Of a DNA stretch of 64,000 nucleotides, positions 1 to 11,630 are shown in pieces; the stretch's first letter is position 1; each line of letters begins with the position of its first letter. The DNA comes from Schizophyllum amplum (taxonomy: Eukaryota; Basidiomycota; Agaricomycetes; Agaricales; Schizophyllaceae): contig VDMD01000003.1 of the NCBI GenBank assembly GCA_007026445.1, positions 992,001 through 1,056,000 of the forward strand, given 5' to 3'. The notes beneath the pieces were generated by a model, which saw only the letters and a program-made list of their open reading frames with translations, was not told where the DNA came from and searched no databases. Made by a program: the position numbers and the translations under genes.

Positions 1-299
1 GCCCAGTCGCGCTCTGCAATCCATGATAACATCGTTCTGTGCAAGAGGGAACCTCAGCAGGAATTCTCTCATGGACATTGATAACGGTAAGCCCAGGATT
101 CACTCTGTCAGGCCTGAGAAGCTGGCCTCCGCCGCCGGCGGCCTTTCGCACCTTTCCCGAGCACTGGGTTGGGGGGCTGGTCGCCCGGACCAGTGAGTTC
201 GAACTGGACGTCGCGGTATGGGAAACAGTGTGCGCTGACTTGCGCTGCATGCTCTCATGCATGCTCTCACGTTGCTCAAGTCATCGCGCCAGCCTGCTT

Positions 300-945
300 C
301 TCCGTCGTGTGGATGTGCCAAACTCACCTACCGCATTCGCGGCCTTCTCGAGCAATTTTTGAGCGACGGTAACGCGACGGAGTCTCAGTCCGGCCGCTCG
401 ATATATGGCCTCCTGCAGCATGCATCCAGATAGCAGAGGTGTTCAGCACTCCGCGGTCTTCTCCATGCCGCAATGAGGACGACGGCCCGCCCATCTCGGA
501 GTCGCATCTCTTCCTCGCGATGTACAAGGGGTACTCATATCCCCACCAGCTAAGGTATACTCCCGAAAAACGCTCTTCGTAATGACGACGGCCAGACGAA
601 GGCCAAGGCTCGAATAATGAAGGCACGCGTGTCTGCGACGACTGGTCCGCGCAACCATGGCCCAATTTTGCTCTGCTGACCCTTCAATCGTTCCAGCTAG
701 TCTCCAGAGCACTCCAGAGCACAGGTGCGTCGATTGAATCAGGTATATGCGCGCGGATTGGCTAGCAGAAGGCATGTCCATGCCAAGGACCTCCTGAATA
801 CCGTCTGGAACCAGATAGTCGTGGCATCAAGGTGCTGGTCTCGCTCTTCCTCAACTAACTTTGCATACTGAAGAACCGACGCTCATAGATGAAGACAACG
901 ACCGTCTGACCAACAGCTAAGGATAGTGTCGATAACAGTATCGCT
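300..945 (-). CDS. possible multi-exon protein, unrecognised (low confidence)
   Basis: Reading the minus strand gives several stretches that look coding and can be joined by plausible introns. One contains YAKLVEEERDQHLDATTIW, the next runs through QSKIGPWLRGP and ADTRAFIIRALAFVWP, and a later one through VTVAQKLLEKAANAV, followed by a good donor (gtgagt) near position 326. Joining the first two with a gtattc..ctag intron of about 105 bases keeps the frame. I did not recognise a family, and neither the start nor the stop is clear. The gene may run off the left edge or be a decayed remnant. Its neighbour to the right is the promoter side of the sugar transporter. Confidence 0.3.
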
Positions 946-989
946 CCCGCGATGCGTGGGTCTGCGCACGGCACAGCTGAATGTACGGG

Positions 990-2165
990 CCGAAGTACCA
1001 CGCTCTACCTGCGGGTTCGCCCCAAGTCAGTGTTCTACCTCTGTACGTCAGTCGCCTTTGTTGCTGTCCCCGGAATGTCTGCCTTTCTTTGATTAACGGA
1101 TGGCTGCTCCTGCGGGTGATATATATCTTCCCCTCTGCTGGCGTGACCTGGCCTTGTTTCCGCCTGTTATATGTGCTGAACAGACTCCTCAGAACTCGGG
1201 GTTGACAGCATATACACACAGTCTTTTACCGCCGCGCGAATTGCTTGAAGCACAAGGGTTTCGGATGCTCTCGTTCGTAAGACCCGGTTCTCTCAAGGCG
1301 TAGTTTCGGTCGCTTCTGAAGCTCTAAAGAAGAGGAGACAGTGTGAGTTTATCGTCAGTGCGGTCGCTCATACGTAGACTGAATTTCGACGTCTCCATCT
1401 CCTTTCTTGCAGACCTGCTGCGCGCCGTCCATGTCCTGAGCTCTGTTAGACTCGCGCTCACGGGCGTCTGGGAGCATCTTTTGACCTGAAAGACCGGAAG
1501 ATACTCGGTATGTGGCGGTAGTGGCCCGGCCAACTTCCCCGCGCCGGCTGCCCCACGGGGTCACGCGGTGCACTCCACCCCCGCTCGCTCACCTTGCAAA
1601 TGCCGCCTCGCTGTTGTCTGCTCAGAGACGGACGACGCGCTCGCTCTTTGCAGACTTTGAAGTATACACTTCCTAGGTTGGAGGAAGGAAGGGTTCGCGG
1701 CGGGCTATGTATATGCATGACTTACTTATCAGCAGAAGCAACAACTGCCATTCAAAAGTCACCTTCTGCCGTACGACTTTCTCACCTGTTCTCACCAGCT
1801 CGCACGCCGCGTTCAATATGCAGCCTTTTGTTCCGGCGACCGCTCGCGCCCACTCGCAATAACTCCCCGGGGCGATCGCGCCAGATGCGGACGTGCCGAA
1901 TGCCACTGAACAGTTACTGAATGGTCAGGCTCGCGAACCCATCACCCACTTGCGCCAGGCGTTCCAGGTGTTCCTGGCGGGTCAAACGGTCCGCTCGTAC
2001 CCTACATACGTGACCCCCCGCTCTGTCATGGGACCCGCTCGAAGTTAGCCGGTGGTTTAGATGGTACGCGCGGTATATATGGATGCGTGCGAGTAAGACG
2101 GTAGACGGGCCCCTCCCTGTTCCCGCCGCCAGCTCTCCTTCATTTCCCCACCGACGACGCTCACG
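990..2165. other. intergenic region upstream of the MFS transporter
   Basis: No convincing coding exon or RNA gene is seen on either strand. The short open frames here have no family signal and no consistent splice sites. The right end is the transporter promoter, with a TATA-like box listed separately. Confidence 0.5.
2074..2080 (+). promoter_or_regulatory. TATA-like box of the MFS transporter gene
   Basis: TATATAT lies about 90 bases before the chosen transporter start at 2166, a normal spacing for a fungal TATA element plus a short 5' UTR. It is assigned by sequence and position only. Confidence 0.5.
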
Positions 2166-4254
2166 ATGGACAAGGTGTCGCTGTTCCAGAACTCACGCGC
2201 TTATTGTACGTCCTGCGCTGCTCGGTGCGGTCCCCAGGCTCATTAAACATCGTAGGGCTGGCGTTCGTGGTGTACTGGGGTATTGTGCTCTTCGGTTACG
2301 ATACGTGAGTGGTGTGCGCTAGCTCTGGGTAAAGGCGACTAATGGCTCGGTAGCGGTGTCGGTGGCGGCGTCGTGTCCTCTCAACACTTCAAGGTTGCGT
2401 TCGGCATCATCAGGGACGGAGTCGAGGACGTAAACAGGTCCAATGAGATCTCGTCCAACGTGGTGTCTGTGCTTCAGGCCGGCGCCTTCTTCGGTGCTCT
2501 TGGAAGCGCTCCTCTCTCCTGTGCGTCATCTTGCCTTGTTGATGTACGCCTCGCCTGATCATGATCTCTCCAGCGCGCGCAGGACGTCGGAAAACACTTT
2601 TCCTCTTCAGCATTGTTTTCCTCATTGGTGCGGTGCGTGCACATGTCTTTACAGTGATCACACAGTCTCATGGGAGAATCAGATCCTCACGACCGTTGCT
2701 CAAGGCAATAGCACGGGCCTGAGCCTCATCTACGGCGGACGCGTTATTTCTGGCTTTGGAATCGGTGGTGTTACCGCAGTCGCTCCCGCCTACGTGTCCG
2801 AATGTGCGCCTAAAGAAGTCCGCGGCCGGATGTACGTCAAGTCAATCCTCCCAGCTAACCTATCATAGCTAATGGTGATCGAACAGAACGGGAATGTTCC
2901 AAATTATGGTTGCTTTCGGTGTCATGATCTCGTACTTCGTCAACTGTGAGTATTGGCTCTTCTCGAGATGTTTAGTATGCTGATGCAGATTGTAGACGGT
3001 GTTGGTCTGCACCAGACGGGTCAAGCTGTTTGGCAGATACCGTTCGCCATCCAGCTCATTCCGGCAGGTATCATGGCGGTGGGATTACTTACAGTCAAGG
3101 TATGTTTCACTCGTTCCACGCCTTTGAAGAAGCGCTGACATCGGTCCAGGAGTCCCCCCGTTGGCTAGCTTCCGTAGGTCGTGAGAAGGAGGCACTGGCC
3201 AATCTCGCGTACATCCGCAAGAAGCACGTTGACGACGAACCCATCGTTATCGAGATGGCTGAGATTGAAGCTGCCATTCGCGAAGAGCGGGAAGCACGAC
3301 AAGGTCTTGGACTCAAGGAGGCCTTCCTTGGAAAAGGCAACTACCCGCGCTTCATCATCGCATTCGTCATCTTCCTCCTGCAGCAGTGGTGTGGGCAGAA
3401 CTCCGTCAAGTGAGTTACGCCCTCAGATCATTACAGTGCGGCGACTGACTGCATACACCCAGCTACTACGCGCCACAGATCTTTGCGTCCATTGGGTACA
3501 CCGGCACGAAGAACAGCTTGCTCGCAAGCGGCATTTATGGCGTCGTCAAGGTCGTATCGACCGCCATCTTCGTGTTCTTTGGTGTCGAGTGGCTGGGGCG
3601 TAAGCTCTCGCTGTTCATCTCAGGTATCGGCATGGGCACGCTCTTCTTCATTATCGGCGCGATTTTGAAGACACACCCGCCAACCGCGACGAGTGCGAGT
3701 GATGATGTCAATGTGGGCACACCTTCGCAGGCCTCGCAGGCGATGGCGGCCATGCTCTATATCTACGTCTGCTTCTACTCCATGGGCTGGGGACCGCTTC
3801 CGTGGCTGTACGTGTCGGAGATCTTCCCGACGCGCACTCGGCACTTCGGTCTGTCGCTGGCGAGTGCAAGCCAGTGGTTGTTCAGTACGTAGCTTGACTT
3901 TTGCACGCGGATTCGGTGGCTTACCGTCCCACAGACTTCGTGCTTTCGAAGGTGACGCCAGACATGGTCACCGCGCTGGATTGGAAGCTGTTCATGATGT
4001 TCGCCACCATTGACATAGGCGGCTTGGGCGTCTTCTCCCTGTGAGTTATTTCTTTACCATTTGCACTGATGCTCATTTGTGCCCTCTTCAGTCTCATTCC
4101 CGAGACCAAAGGCCGCTCGCTTGAAGAGATGGACGTCGTGTTCGGCTCCGTGGAGAAGGGCAAGCGCGCAGCCGACGTCGCCGAAGCACAGCGGGAGTTG
4201 GACGACCATCATGTCACGTCGGTACATTCCGACAACGGCGAGAAGAAGGTCTGA
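2166..4254 (+). CDS. MFS sugar/quinate-type transporter
   Basis: This is a major facilitator transporter of the fungal sugar porter family, expected in the plasma membrane with 12 membrane segments and moving a hexose or quinate-like solute by proton symport. The start is the ATG opening MDKVSLFQNSRAY, and about eight introns of roughly 50 bases split the gene. Family marks are FGYDTGVGGGV in the first helix, GGRVISGFGIGG with the RxxxGxGxG signature, YVSECAPKEVRGR, ESPRWLASVGR, QQWCGQNSVNYYAPQIF, WLYVSEIFPTRTR and PETKGRSLEEMD. The length of about 530 residues is normal. The CGQNSVNYYAPQIF form resembles quinate permeases as much as hexose carriers, so the substrate is open. It is convergent with the CCCH gene downstream. 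No defects are seen. Confidence 0.9.
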
Positions 4255-4762
4255 GCGCGCAGCGCTACTTAGTATTCTGCTTCCGTTATCGCAATAGTGA
4301 TATCCCTTTTACGACCGGGCCATAGTCTGTCTCGCTGCACTGTAACTGTACCTTTGCTTTCCTCGCTGTTTTAGTAATCCTACTCGCTCATCCTGCATCG
4401 TGCAAAGTTTTGCGCTTGAAGCTATACAGTAAGTATACTATGTAAATTGATGGTCAAGCATACGCGTGCGCCGCTCTGGAAAGGCTTCCCCGGTGGCGCC
4501 ACCACAGTGGCACCACGACGTGCCGACTTGTACTAGTAGAAACCTCGTTCGTGAGTACTTGAGTACTTACTCACGTAAGGTTCGCCGAGCCGCTTCCGGC
4601 TGCCTCTGCCTCTGGGTGAATGAAAGGAGAAGCCCAGAGTAGAATGGATTATGACAAGGCGTGGGAGCACGTCCTGTTCAGTAGTTTACAGCAATGAACT
4701 TTACAATAAATGAAACTATTTCTATCCGAGCTGAACAGCGTGGCGTTGACTCTTGACGTTCT
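4255..4762. other. tail-to-tail intergenic region
   Basis: This gap lies between the transporter stop and the stop of the convergent CCCH gene. It holds both 3' UTRs and a 26-base interrupted palindrome at 4550-4575. No gene was seen. Confidence 0.6.
4550..4575. repeat. interrupted palindrome between convergent genes
   Basis: The arms CGTGAGTA and TACTCACG are exact inverted copies around a 10-base centre (CTTGAGTACT) that is itself partly palindromic. Transcribed from either strand it could form a hairpin. Placed between two converging genes, it could help 3' end formation, but this is inference. Confidence 0.55.
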
Positions 4763-5884
4763 TCAGACACAGCTGCCCTTCCTGAGGTTCTTCGTTCGCT
4801 CAACAACTGGGATGGTAACCCTTGGGGTCTCACGGCGCCACGGCAGATCAGCCGCAGACATACGGCGCGGCATGGCATGCTCGGGGATGGGCTTGAGAGA
4901 GCGCGATCCGACGTCGACATCCACGTAAAGTGGCATGGCAGCCTTAGCAGTCCTCTTGTCTTGCTCGTTGGCGCGCTGACGCGCGATCGCTTGGCGCACG
5001 AAGTAGTCAACAGAGTTCGTGTTTCGAAGAGTAGAGCCAGCGCTGGCGTTCGGAGTCTGATGCTCATGTTCGACACTAGCGGCGTGAAGGCAGCAGGCAT
5101 GGGGCACGTTAGCCGTCGCCGGCTTGGGGAAAGGCAGGTCTTGCTTCGCGCCGATCACAAAGTCGTCCTCCCTATCGGCAGGTGCGAAGGCAGTCTGAGG
5201 CTTGTCAGCCTCGCGATGGATGGCCACGGGGTGCCGGAAAGGGCAACTGCTGGAGTTGCATATCCGAAACTGTCCACATGGCGTGTACCTGTAGTCTGCA
5301 AAGTACTGTTTGGCATGATGGTACGTCTACTACACAAGCTGCACTCACAAAGCTCCCGGTCCTTCGGGTGGTAATACCGACAGCCAGCATCGCGCTTCGC
5401 GCAGTATCCTTGAATATGCGACCAACAGTGCGGACGCGGCGCCCCGTTCTGAATCAATCCGCTCTTCGGGTCTCTAAGCTGACTCTCGAAAATCTCGGCG
5501 TCATGAATGCTGCAGTGTCACTCAGTCGCACGTCTCGTGAACAGATCTTCATGCGCTTACAAGGTGCACTCCTCGCCCTGAGGACAGGGTATGCCCCGAC
5601 AGAAGTGGCTGCACAACTTCGTGTTCCGAGCGAGGAGGTTGGACAGCGCGACCGGTGTGTGCGCGTCATGGGTGGCAGCAGACAGGACTGGGGCGGACGG
5701 CTGCTCTTGGGCCACCTGCGCTGGCGCGGCAGTCAGGCGGCCAAAAGCCGGATAGCCTTTCGCAAGTAGGTCTGCAAGAGTGACGAGTCAGGTGACATCC
5801 CCGTCGATGTTCAAGTCGGGACACACCTTGGGCGGCGAGGTAGAGCATCGCCTGGCGATAAATTTCAGGGGAAGCAAAATCCAT
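4763..5884 (-). CDS. CCCH zinc-finger protein with three fingers
   Basis: This protein of about 320 residues is read from four exons. The approximate exons are 5884-5827, 5771-5561, 5509-5349 and 5295-4763. Three CCCH modules appear after splicing. Residues 73-92 carry Cx8Cx5Cx3H (CSHFCRGIPCPQGEECTFIH). Residues 118-137 carry Cx7Cx6Cx3H (CWSHIQGYCAKRDAGCRYYH). Residues 150-165 carry Cx5Cx4Cx3H (CGQFRICNSSSCPFRH). CCCH fingers of this kind usually bind single-stranded RNA, so a role in mRNA processing, stability or translation is the family expectation; no specific target can be named. The C-terminal half is low in known domains. The splice joins are supported because each one restores a finger. 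Codons and structure look intact, so this is a real gene missed by single-frame reading. Confidence 0.75.
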
Positions 5885-6545
5885 GGTAGCGAGTTGGGAG
5901 TGGGTGGCAGGCAGATGCTGGAAAAATCAGAAACGCGAGTGCCTTCTTATATATGACAAGACCAAACAAACAGCAGGCAAGTCATAAATGAACGTCCTAA
6001 ACGAGACGACAAAGAGCGATCAGCCGGTCACATTTATGTTGAACACGCACCAGCACGTCACAAAGAGCCGCGCACTGACCGGGACCTGTCGACCCTGACC
6101 GGAACAATGCAGCATACATACCCATTCCAACTGATAGCATACAGTGGAGTCAAAGCGATCAAAGCGATGTCCTTGAGCAGAAGAGCAGTGGCGACAGTGA
6201 GTACAAATGATTATGAGAGGTAACGTGTCTCAATCCGAGTGTCCAAATGTGAGCGATGCGTATTGTAAGTAGATAGTCTATTCATTGTCGTGGCATTGGC
6301 GGCATGGCGTTGGGGAAGGCGTCGTAATCGGTTTGCATGCGTTTTCTCGGCGGCATGCCCGTTATCTGCACAAAGACCACTCAGCATCTGGACAAGCAGG
6401 CAGGGGACCGCGCACATCGCAAGCATACTGCATGTCTAGATCCGGCGTAATGGGTCAACAAAGGAATGACAGATATGGAGATCGGACGCGCTCACCTGAC
6501 TCGAGCTGCGAAGTTGCTGGGTCCCAGGATCTTTTCCTGACCTTT
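5885..6545. other. intergenic region
   Basis: This gap separates the CCCH start and the stop of the next minus-strand gene. Apart from the TATA-like box near 5946 I see no gene or repeat. Confidence 0.5.
5946..5953 (-). promoter_or_regulatory. TATA-like box of the CCCH gene
   Basis: On the minus strand this reads TATATAAG, about 60 bases before the CCCH start at 5884. The call rests on sequence and spacing only. Confidence 0.4.
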
Positions 6546-8050
6546 TCAAAACTGGTCTGAGGCCGGCCATTGTACAGACGAGTCATAACGCACTTCCATT
6601 TGAACATTCGCCTCAACGTAGGGCGTGCTGCTGCCTCCCACGCCCCCGACCCAATTCATTCCAGGTCCCTGCCGTATGGGCACGGGCGGCACTCTCATAG
6701 CCACTTCCGATAGATGATGTAGGTCGGCCGCCTGGACAGCAAGTCATCAGTCGCCCATTCAATGACTATGGCTGGAATCTGCGCACCTCTTGGTACCGCG
6801 ACATGCTCAACTGATTAGCATCTTCACCTTCCTCCGAGAATGATGAGTGGCGCGAGCTCGACTCTGTCGCAGCTGTCAGCGGCCGGAGCGAGAGGCGCAC
6901 ACGCTATAGCTTACCTGGTAATGTTGACGAGCTGTTTCTGCGAGCGATCATGGCTCCCACTTAGGTGTTCTGTCAGGAGTCTGCAGAGATACTGTGAACG
7001 AGCATCTCACTAATATCGTCCCGGCGTCTTTCAGCTTGATGCACGGCTTGTCGCGCGCAACGTTCCGCTTCCAAGCAGTTCATCTGCATTCATCTGGTCA
7101 GGTCGAAAGCAGCCGATGCTATTAGCGCAACACGCACATAGCGCGAGTATGCGTCCTGCGTTTCCGCTTGTGCCTGTGTTAGAGTCGACCGGGCTGCCTG
7201 AACAACTTGCCCTATAGCTCCTGTGAGAAGGAATCACTGCGTGTTGATGCTGCACACGTACTGGAAGTGGTCAATTCGTCGTTGAGGGGGTCGAGGCTCT
7301 GCATAAGCGCCGGAGACATGGAGGTCTGGCGAAGGGCCGGATCTGAGCGCGCTGTCAGACAGGGATGACTGTGGGACGGAAGACAGCGTTTACCGGGCAT
7401 GGGCATTGCACTACGGTCGACATACGCGCTGCCGCCAGCAAGGGTATCGGGTGACGTCGACGCGCCAGCGCGTGGCTCCAAAGGAAGCCTTCGATTGCGA
7501 AGACGCGGATTGTGAGGGATGCCTGCGGCTTGGCGTTCGATGAACTTGCGCAGGAATGTGAGCTCGATGTCGTCGGGGAGGACATACGGAGGCCCGTTTA
7601 AGCTGCCTTTCGCCATGAGCATTTCAAGGTGGCTCATCGTCTTGTCTCTGCAGCAAGGGGTTCGCGGTCAGTGACACGCGCGCAAAGAGAGGCGGAAAGG
7701 CGCGCGCACTTTAGTTGCTGCAGCCACTCGTGTAACTCCATGTGATCCTGGTCCGCTCGCGCGTCGTAATCCTGCCTCCTACGCGCCTTCCGCCAGTACG
7801 TCTTCGTCTGCTTGAGCGCGTTGTTCACCTCGCTGTCCAGGAGACGGTACCACTCGCTTGACTTCCTGTTCAATTTGACGGCGAGCACGCCCGGCTGGAC
7901 GCGTAGCTGCAGGACGCATCGGCCATGCTCGTCCGGGGGTCCGAGGACTCCCTTCTGACCCTGATTACCGCGCGTCGCGCCACGCGTTACATTCCCGAGC
8001 TCGGGCCATGGTAGGTCGTCCGACGGGGCCTGCGCTGAGGGAGAGGCCAT
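6546..8050 (-). CDS. unrecognised multi-exon protein, helical/coiled-coil rich
   Basis: This minus-strand gene is built from about eight exons. It starts with MASPSAQAPSDDLPWPELGN at 8050, and an intron near 7720-7656 joins HEWLQQLK to DKTMSHLEMLMAKG. A 51-base in-frame intron follows near 7396, then exons reading VVQAARSTLTQAQAETQDAY, CLEAERCARQAVHQAERRR and LLTEHLSGSHDRSQKQLVN. The last exon starts AADLHHLSEVAMRVPPV and ends in WPASDQF before a TGA at 6546-6548. The middle is rich in Ala, Glu, Gln and Arg with heptad-like spacing, suggesting a coiled coil. I recognise no catalytic motif, signal peptide or membrane segment. Start, stop and the first exons are fairly firm; the exons between 7000 and 6750 are tentative because one join could not be phased cleanly. 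Function unknown. Confidence 0.5.
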
Positions 8051-8760
8051 GCACGAGGCTCCGGGTCGATACTGACGTGCACAGAGGCAGGAGACAAGCG
8101 GAGGAGAGGCGACAAGTCGACAGTACCAGGCAAGATGACGGTATGTTAGAAGAATTCGGTCGGGTTCACGGAGGAAGGCGTCCGCATGATTAAATGCGCG
8201 GGTGCGGAGTCTGTAGACTGGCGTGTGGTTCTCCGAGGCTTTGATTGGCTAGTCCTCCGTTGATGCAGAAAGAACATCGATCGCTTACCCGAGGGCCGAC
8301 AGACCTGCATCCATGTGCTTTTCTTACCTTGGTTACCTCCATCTATGATTCCGCTCCCACAGGGGAAATGTTTTCCCACCACCCGAGCGTAATCCGCCTC
8401 GAGGTCGCGGACATCAGCGGCAAGCCCACCCGGCCGGCGGGACCTGTTCGACAGGCAAACTTTGTGAGTAAGTAGATCCTCTCATTGCTTATAGTTACAT
8501 AGGTATGCCTAGATGTTGACCTTGCTACTGTCCTTGTAGATGCGCAGGACTACACTTGCGTTTGCGCCGCGATCGAGACCTGGCATGGCAGGGTTTTGCG
8601 CCGAAGGCTGAGCAGGACTCGCTGCGTACTTCAAGTAGGGTAGTACAAAGCAATGACCTACCTCAGAGCACCAGCTGACATGAAGCAGCCAGCTGAGCTG
8701 TGTTTGAGACCCTGCTCAGCTACCTAGGGGCTGCCCGAAGAACGCAAGCACCCAAATCTC
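8051..8760. other. intergenic region downstream of ALDH7
   Basis: This gap holds the ALDH7 3' UTR side and the upstream region of the coiled-coil gene. No coding exon, RNA or repeat is evident. Confidence 0.5.
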
Positions 8761-11230
8761 TCACGCAGAGAAGTTGACGCCTTGCGCGAGCGGGGCAGCG
8801 TCCGAGAAGTTGACTGCCGGCGATCAGCGTCTCCAACTTGTTGCAGTGCTCAGCTCGAAGTGCTCACCTGTGCACGCGCTCCAGCGCACATACTGCTTCC
8901 AGGCGTCACCGCCGGACTCACGGCCCCTGAAATCGAGGTCAATACCCTTCACATCAACAAAAGACGACAGAACATACCATCCCGTGCTCTAGATGAACAC
9001 AGACCTCGTCAGTAGAAGCAACCCGTACCCAGACTGCATTATGTACAGACCTTATTCCCGCCGAACGCGGCGCCAATCTCAGCGCCGCTAGTGCCCACAT
9101 TGACCTGCATTTTACATTAGGGATGGGCAACATGTTATCTCGGCCCACGAACGTTGACGATGCCCGCATCCGAGCCTGAGGGGCCAATCCAACGGCCAAC
9201 ATTCCGTATGTCGCGAGTCCAGAGCGACGACGACAGACCCTACATTCGCGTCAACTCGAACGTCCAATGAAAGCGAGGCAAATTCAAGGATAGCCTGCGC
9301 ACCTGCGGGACGGAGTTGTTCCACTGGATCGCTTCGTCGAGCTCGTCGAAGACACCAACGTTCAAGATCGGCGCGAACGTCTCCGTCTTCCAGATGCGGT
9401 CGGCCGTGTTTACGGTCTTCGGGATAGCAATTGTGGGCTACGTCATGATAAGTTATAAACACCAACCTAACCACATGCGAGAGAATGTCACCCACCTCCA
9501 CGAAATTACCACCTTCGAAAGGAGCCGCGTCGTACTTGCTTCCGCCACACACTACGTTCGCGTTGATATCGCGTAGGTGCGCGACAGTATCGGCGTACGT
9601 GGCCACAGCTGAGGCAGTGTGCAATGGGCCCAACAAAGTCCCGTCAACGAGTGGATCGCCGGGCTTTACCGATTTGTACGCCTTTGCCAAGCGCTCCAGA
9701 AATTCGTCCGCGATGTTACGGTGCAAGTAGAGCCGCCGTGTCGACGTGCACCGCTGCCCTGCCGTCCCGACAGCGCCAAAGAACACGGCAGGCACAGCAA
9801 GGTTGAGATCGGCGTCCGACATCACCACTGAGGCGTCTGAGGTCAACGGGTAAATGCGCCTGATCTCCAGGTTGTCATGAAGAAATGTGGCACAACGCAC
9901 TGTTGCCTCCCAGCTCCAGGATCGTCTTTCCAAAGCGCGACATCACGTTCTTGCCAACGATACGCCCGACGTGCTCGCTACCCGTGAACGACACTACACG
10001 TAAAAGGATCAGTGAACGGGCCTTGAGCATATCTGTTCGCCCGACGAGGAGTGAGATTACCTAAAGGTACATCCGGGCTCTCCACAATGGCTTCGCCCAC
10101 GTCCTTGTCGCCGACAGCCAAGCTGGCAATGGCACCAGGAAGGCCGTTCGCCTGGAGTACCTCTGCAATAATCTTGGTAACAGCGATAGCACAGAGCGGC
10201 GTTGTGGGTGAAGGTTTCCACATTGTGGCGTTGCCAGCTATCAGGGACAAAGAAAGGTTCCTAAACTGCGTATCAGTATGTTGGAGCTCGGATGAATGTC
10301 GTACTTCTCACCAGCCATAGACAGCGACGGGAAAGTTGAACGCAGTCAGAACGCCGACGACTCCGAGAGGATTGGGCACTGGAACAAGAATTATAGCGGA
10401 TAAGCAGATCTAAAAGGAAGATCCTCGCCTTCAAGGATGGTGTGCCCGGGACGCTCAGACGCGATATACCGTCCATTCATCATTCGCGACAGTCCGACAG
10501 CATAATCACACTGGCACACGACGCGTTAGACTGCGAGCAGCCCCATCGAGCTGCATACATGCACTCACAATGTCAACGAACTCTTGTACCTCCCCAATTC
10601 CCTCCGTCTTAATCTTGCCCATCTCAAGTGACACGAGCTGCCCGAGCACGTCCCGCTGTGATATCGCGTTAACAACATGGTGTATGCCAGTGACGCATGA
10701 CGGTCTCCTAGGGTGCATACACGCACCTTCGCCGCGAGTGCCTCGCGAATTTGGCGCAGGATCTCTCCCCTTCGCGGCGCAGGTACATCTACAGCCAGAG
10801 CAAGGCATGATCAGCATCTCTCTGAATTCACAAGACATAGCAACCCGCTCACCGCGCCAAACCACATGCGCCTCTTTCGTCTTCTGCAGCGCTTCGTGGA
10901 ACTCTGCAGGCGTAGGCTATCAGATGTAGATGATGATGAGTATTGAGGTGTATGTTATGAATAGATGAGACGATAATTCAAGTATGATGAGCGACAGACG
11001 CATCGAGAGGACTGATCACTTACAGTCGCCACCTCCGCGAGCGTCTCGCCCGTCGTCGGGCACTTCGACACAATCGTCTCTCCTGAGCCGCGCCATGCGC
11101 CGTCATAAAGACCGGGTAGCGCAGTCGAGCCTTGAATCCCAAGCGGCGAGAGGATATTCGACGCGCGCGAGGAGAGACAGCGCGCTCCCGGACGCGTCAG
11201 AACACGGCTGACGACGCGAGTGCAGAGCAT
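8761..11230 (-). CDS. ALDH7 family aldehyde dehydrogenase (alpha-aminoadipic semialdehyde type), mitochondrial
   Basis: This NAD-dependent aldehyde dehydrogenase of the ALDH7/antiquitin family oxidises alpha-aminoadipic semialdehyde and other aldehydes in lysine breakdown and stress defence. The start is the ATG at 11230, opening [20 protein letters not shown], an Arg/Ser-rich basic leader typical of mitochondrial import. An upstream in-frame TTG was not used. Family marks are [19 protein letters not shown] (cofactor region), the catalytic-Glu motif ILELGGN, the catalytic Cys in [16 protein letters not shown], and the C-terminal [17 protein letters not shown]. Splicing the last introns gives [15 protein letters not shown] and an end at [11 protein letters not shown], matching the family C terminus. 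About ten introns split it and the length of roughly 530 residues is normal. The match to ALDH7 rather than other ALDH groups is strong. Confidence 0.88.
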
Positions 11231-11630
11231 CGTAAAGGTCAAGAAAGGAGAGATTCAACAAGCTATAGATTGTGGTTCAGCAACGCTCGTGCCGTGCGCG
11301 ACGTTGGCTGAGGCTCGAGATGGCGGTGAGGAGCAAGGTAAGTTCCGCCCGGGCGCGTTTACCCCGCATCACTTCAGTCGCACGCGACGCGAAGTGGGGC
11401 GCACGTGTCAATTTCGTTTATGGAAGGCTTTGTTCTTGAACAACGTCTTGCTGAGTGTACTCTCAAGAATGAGGAAAGCTGAACTTCGTATGTAGCAGTG
11501 GCATCGCCACTGCCATTTATGAGATCATGATAGTGGGCGTTCTTTTTGTCTGGTGTTCAAGCGCGAACATGAGAATGATTCAGAGGTCCAGAATCTGTCA
11601 CTTGCCACTGGTACTACTTACCAGTAGCTA
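11231..11630. other. upstream region of ALDH7 and 3' side of Jip5
   Basis: This gap of about 400 bases separates two minus-strand genes. It should hold the ALDH7 promoter and the Jip5 3' UTR. No clear TATA box or gene is seen. Confidence 0.5.

Noticed and set aside
39..362. Plus-strand open frame at the left edge
   Set aside because: No family features, and the minus strand of the same span contains a more protein-like exon ending in a good donor site.
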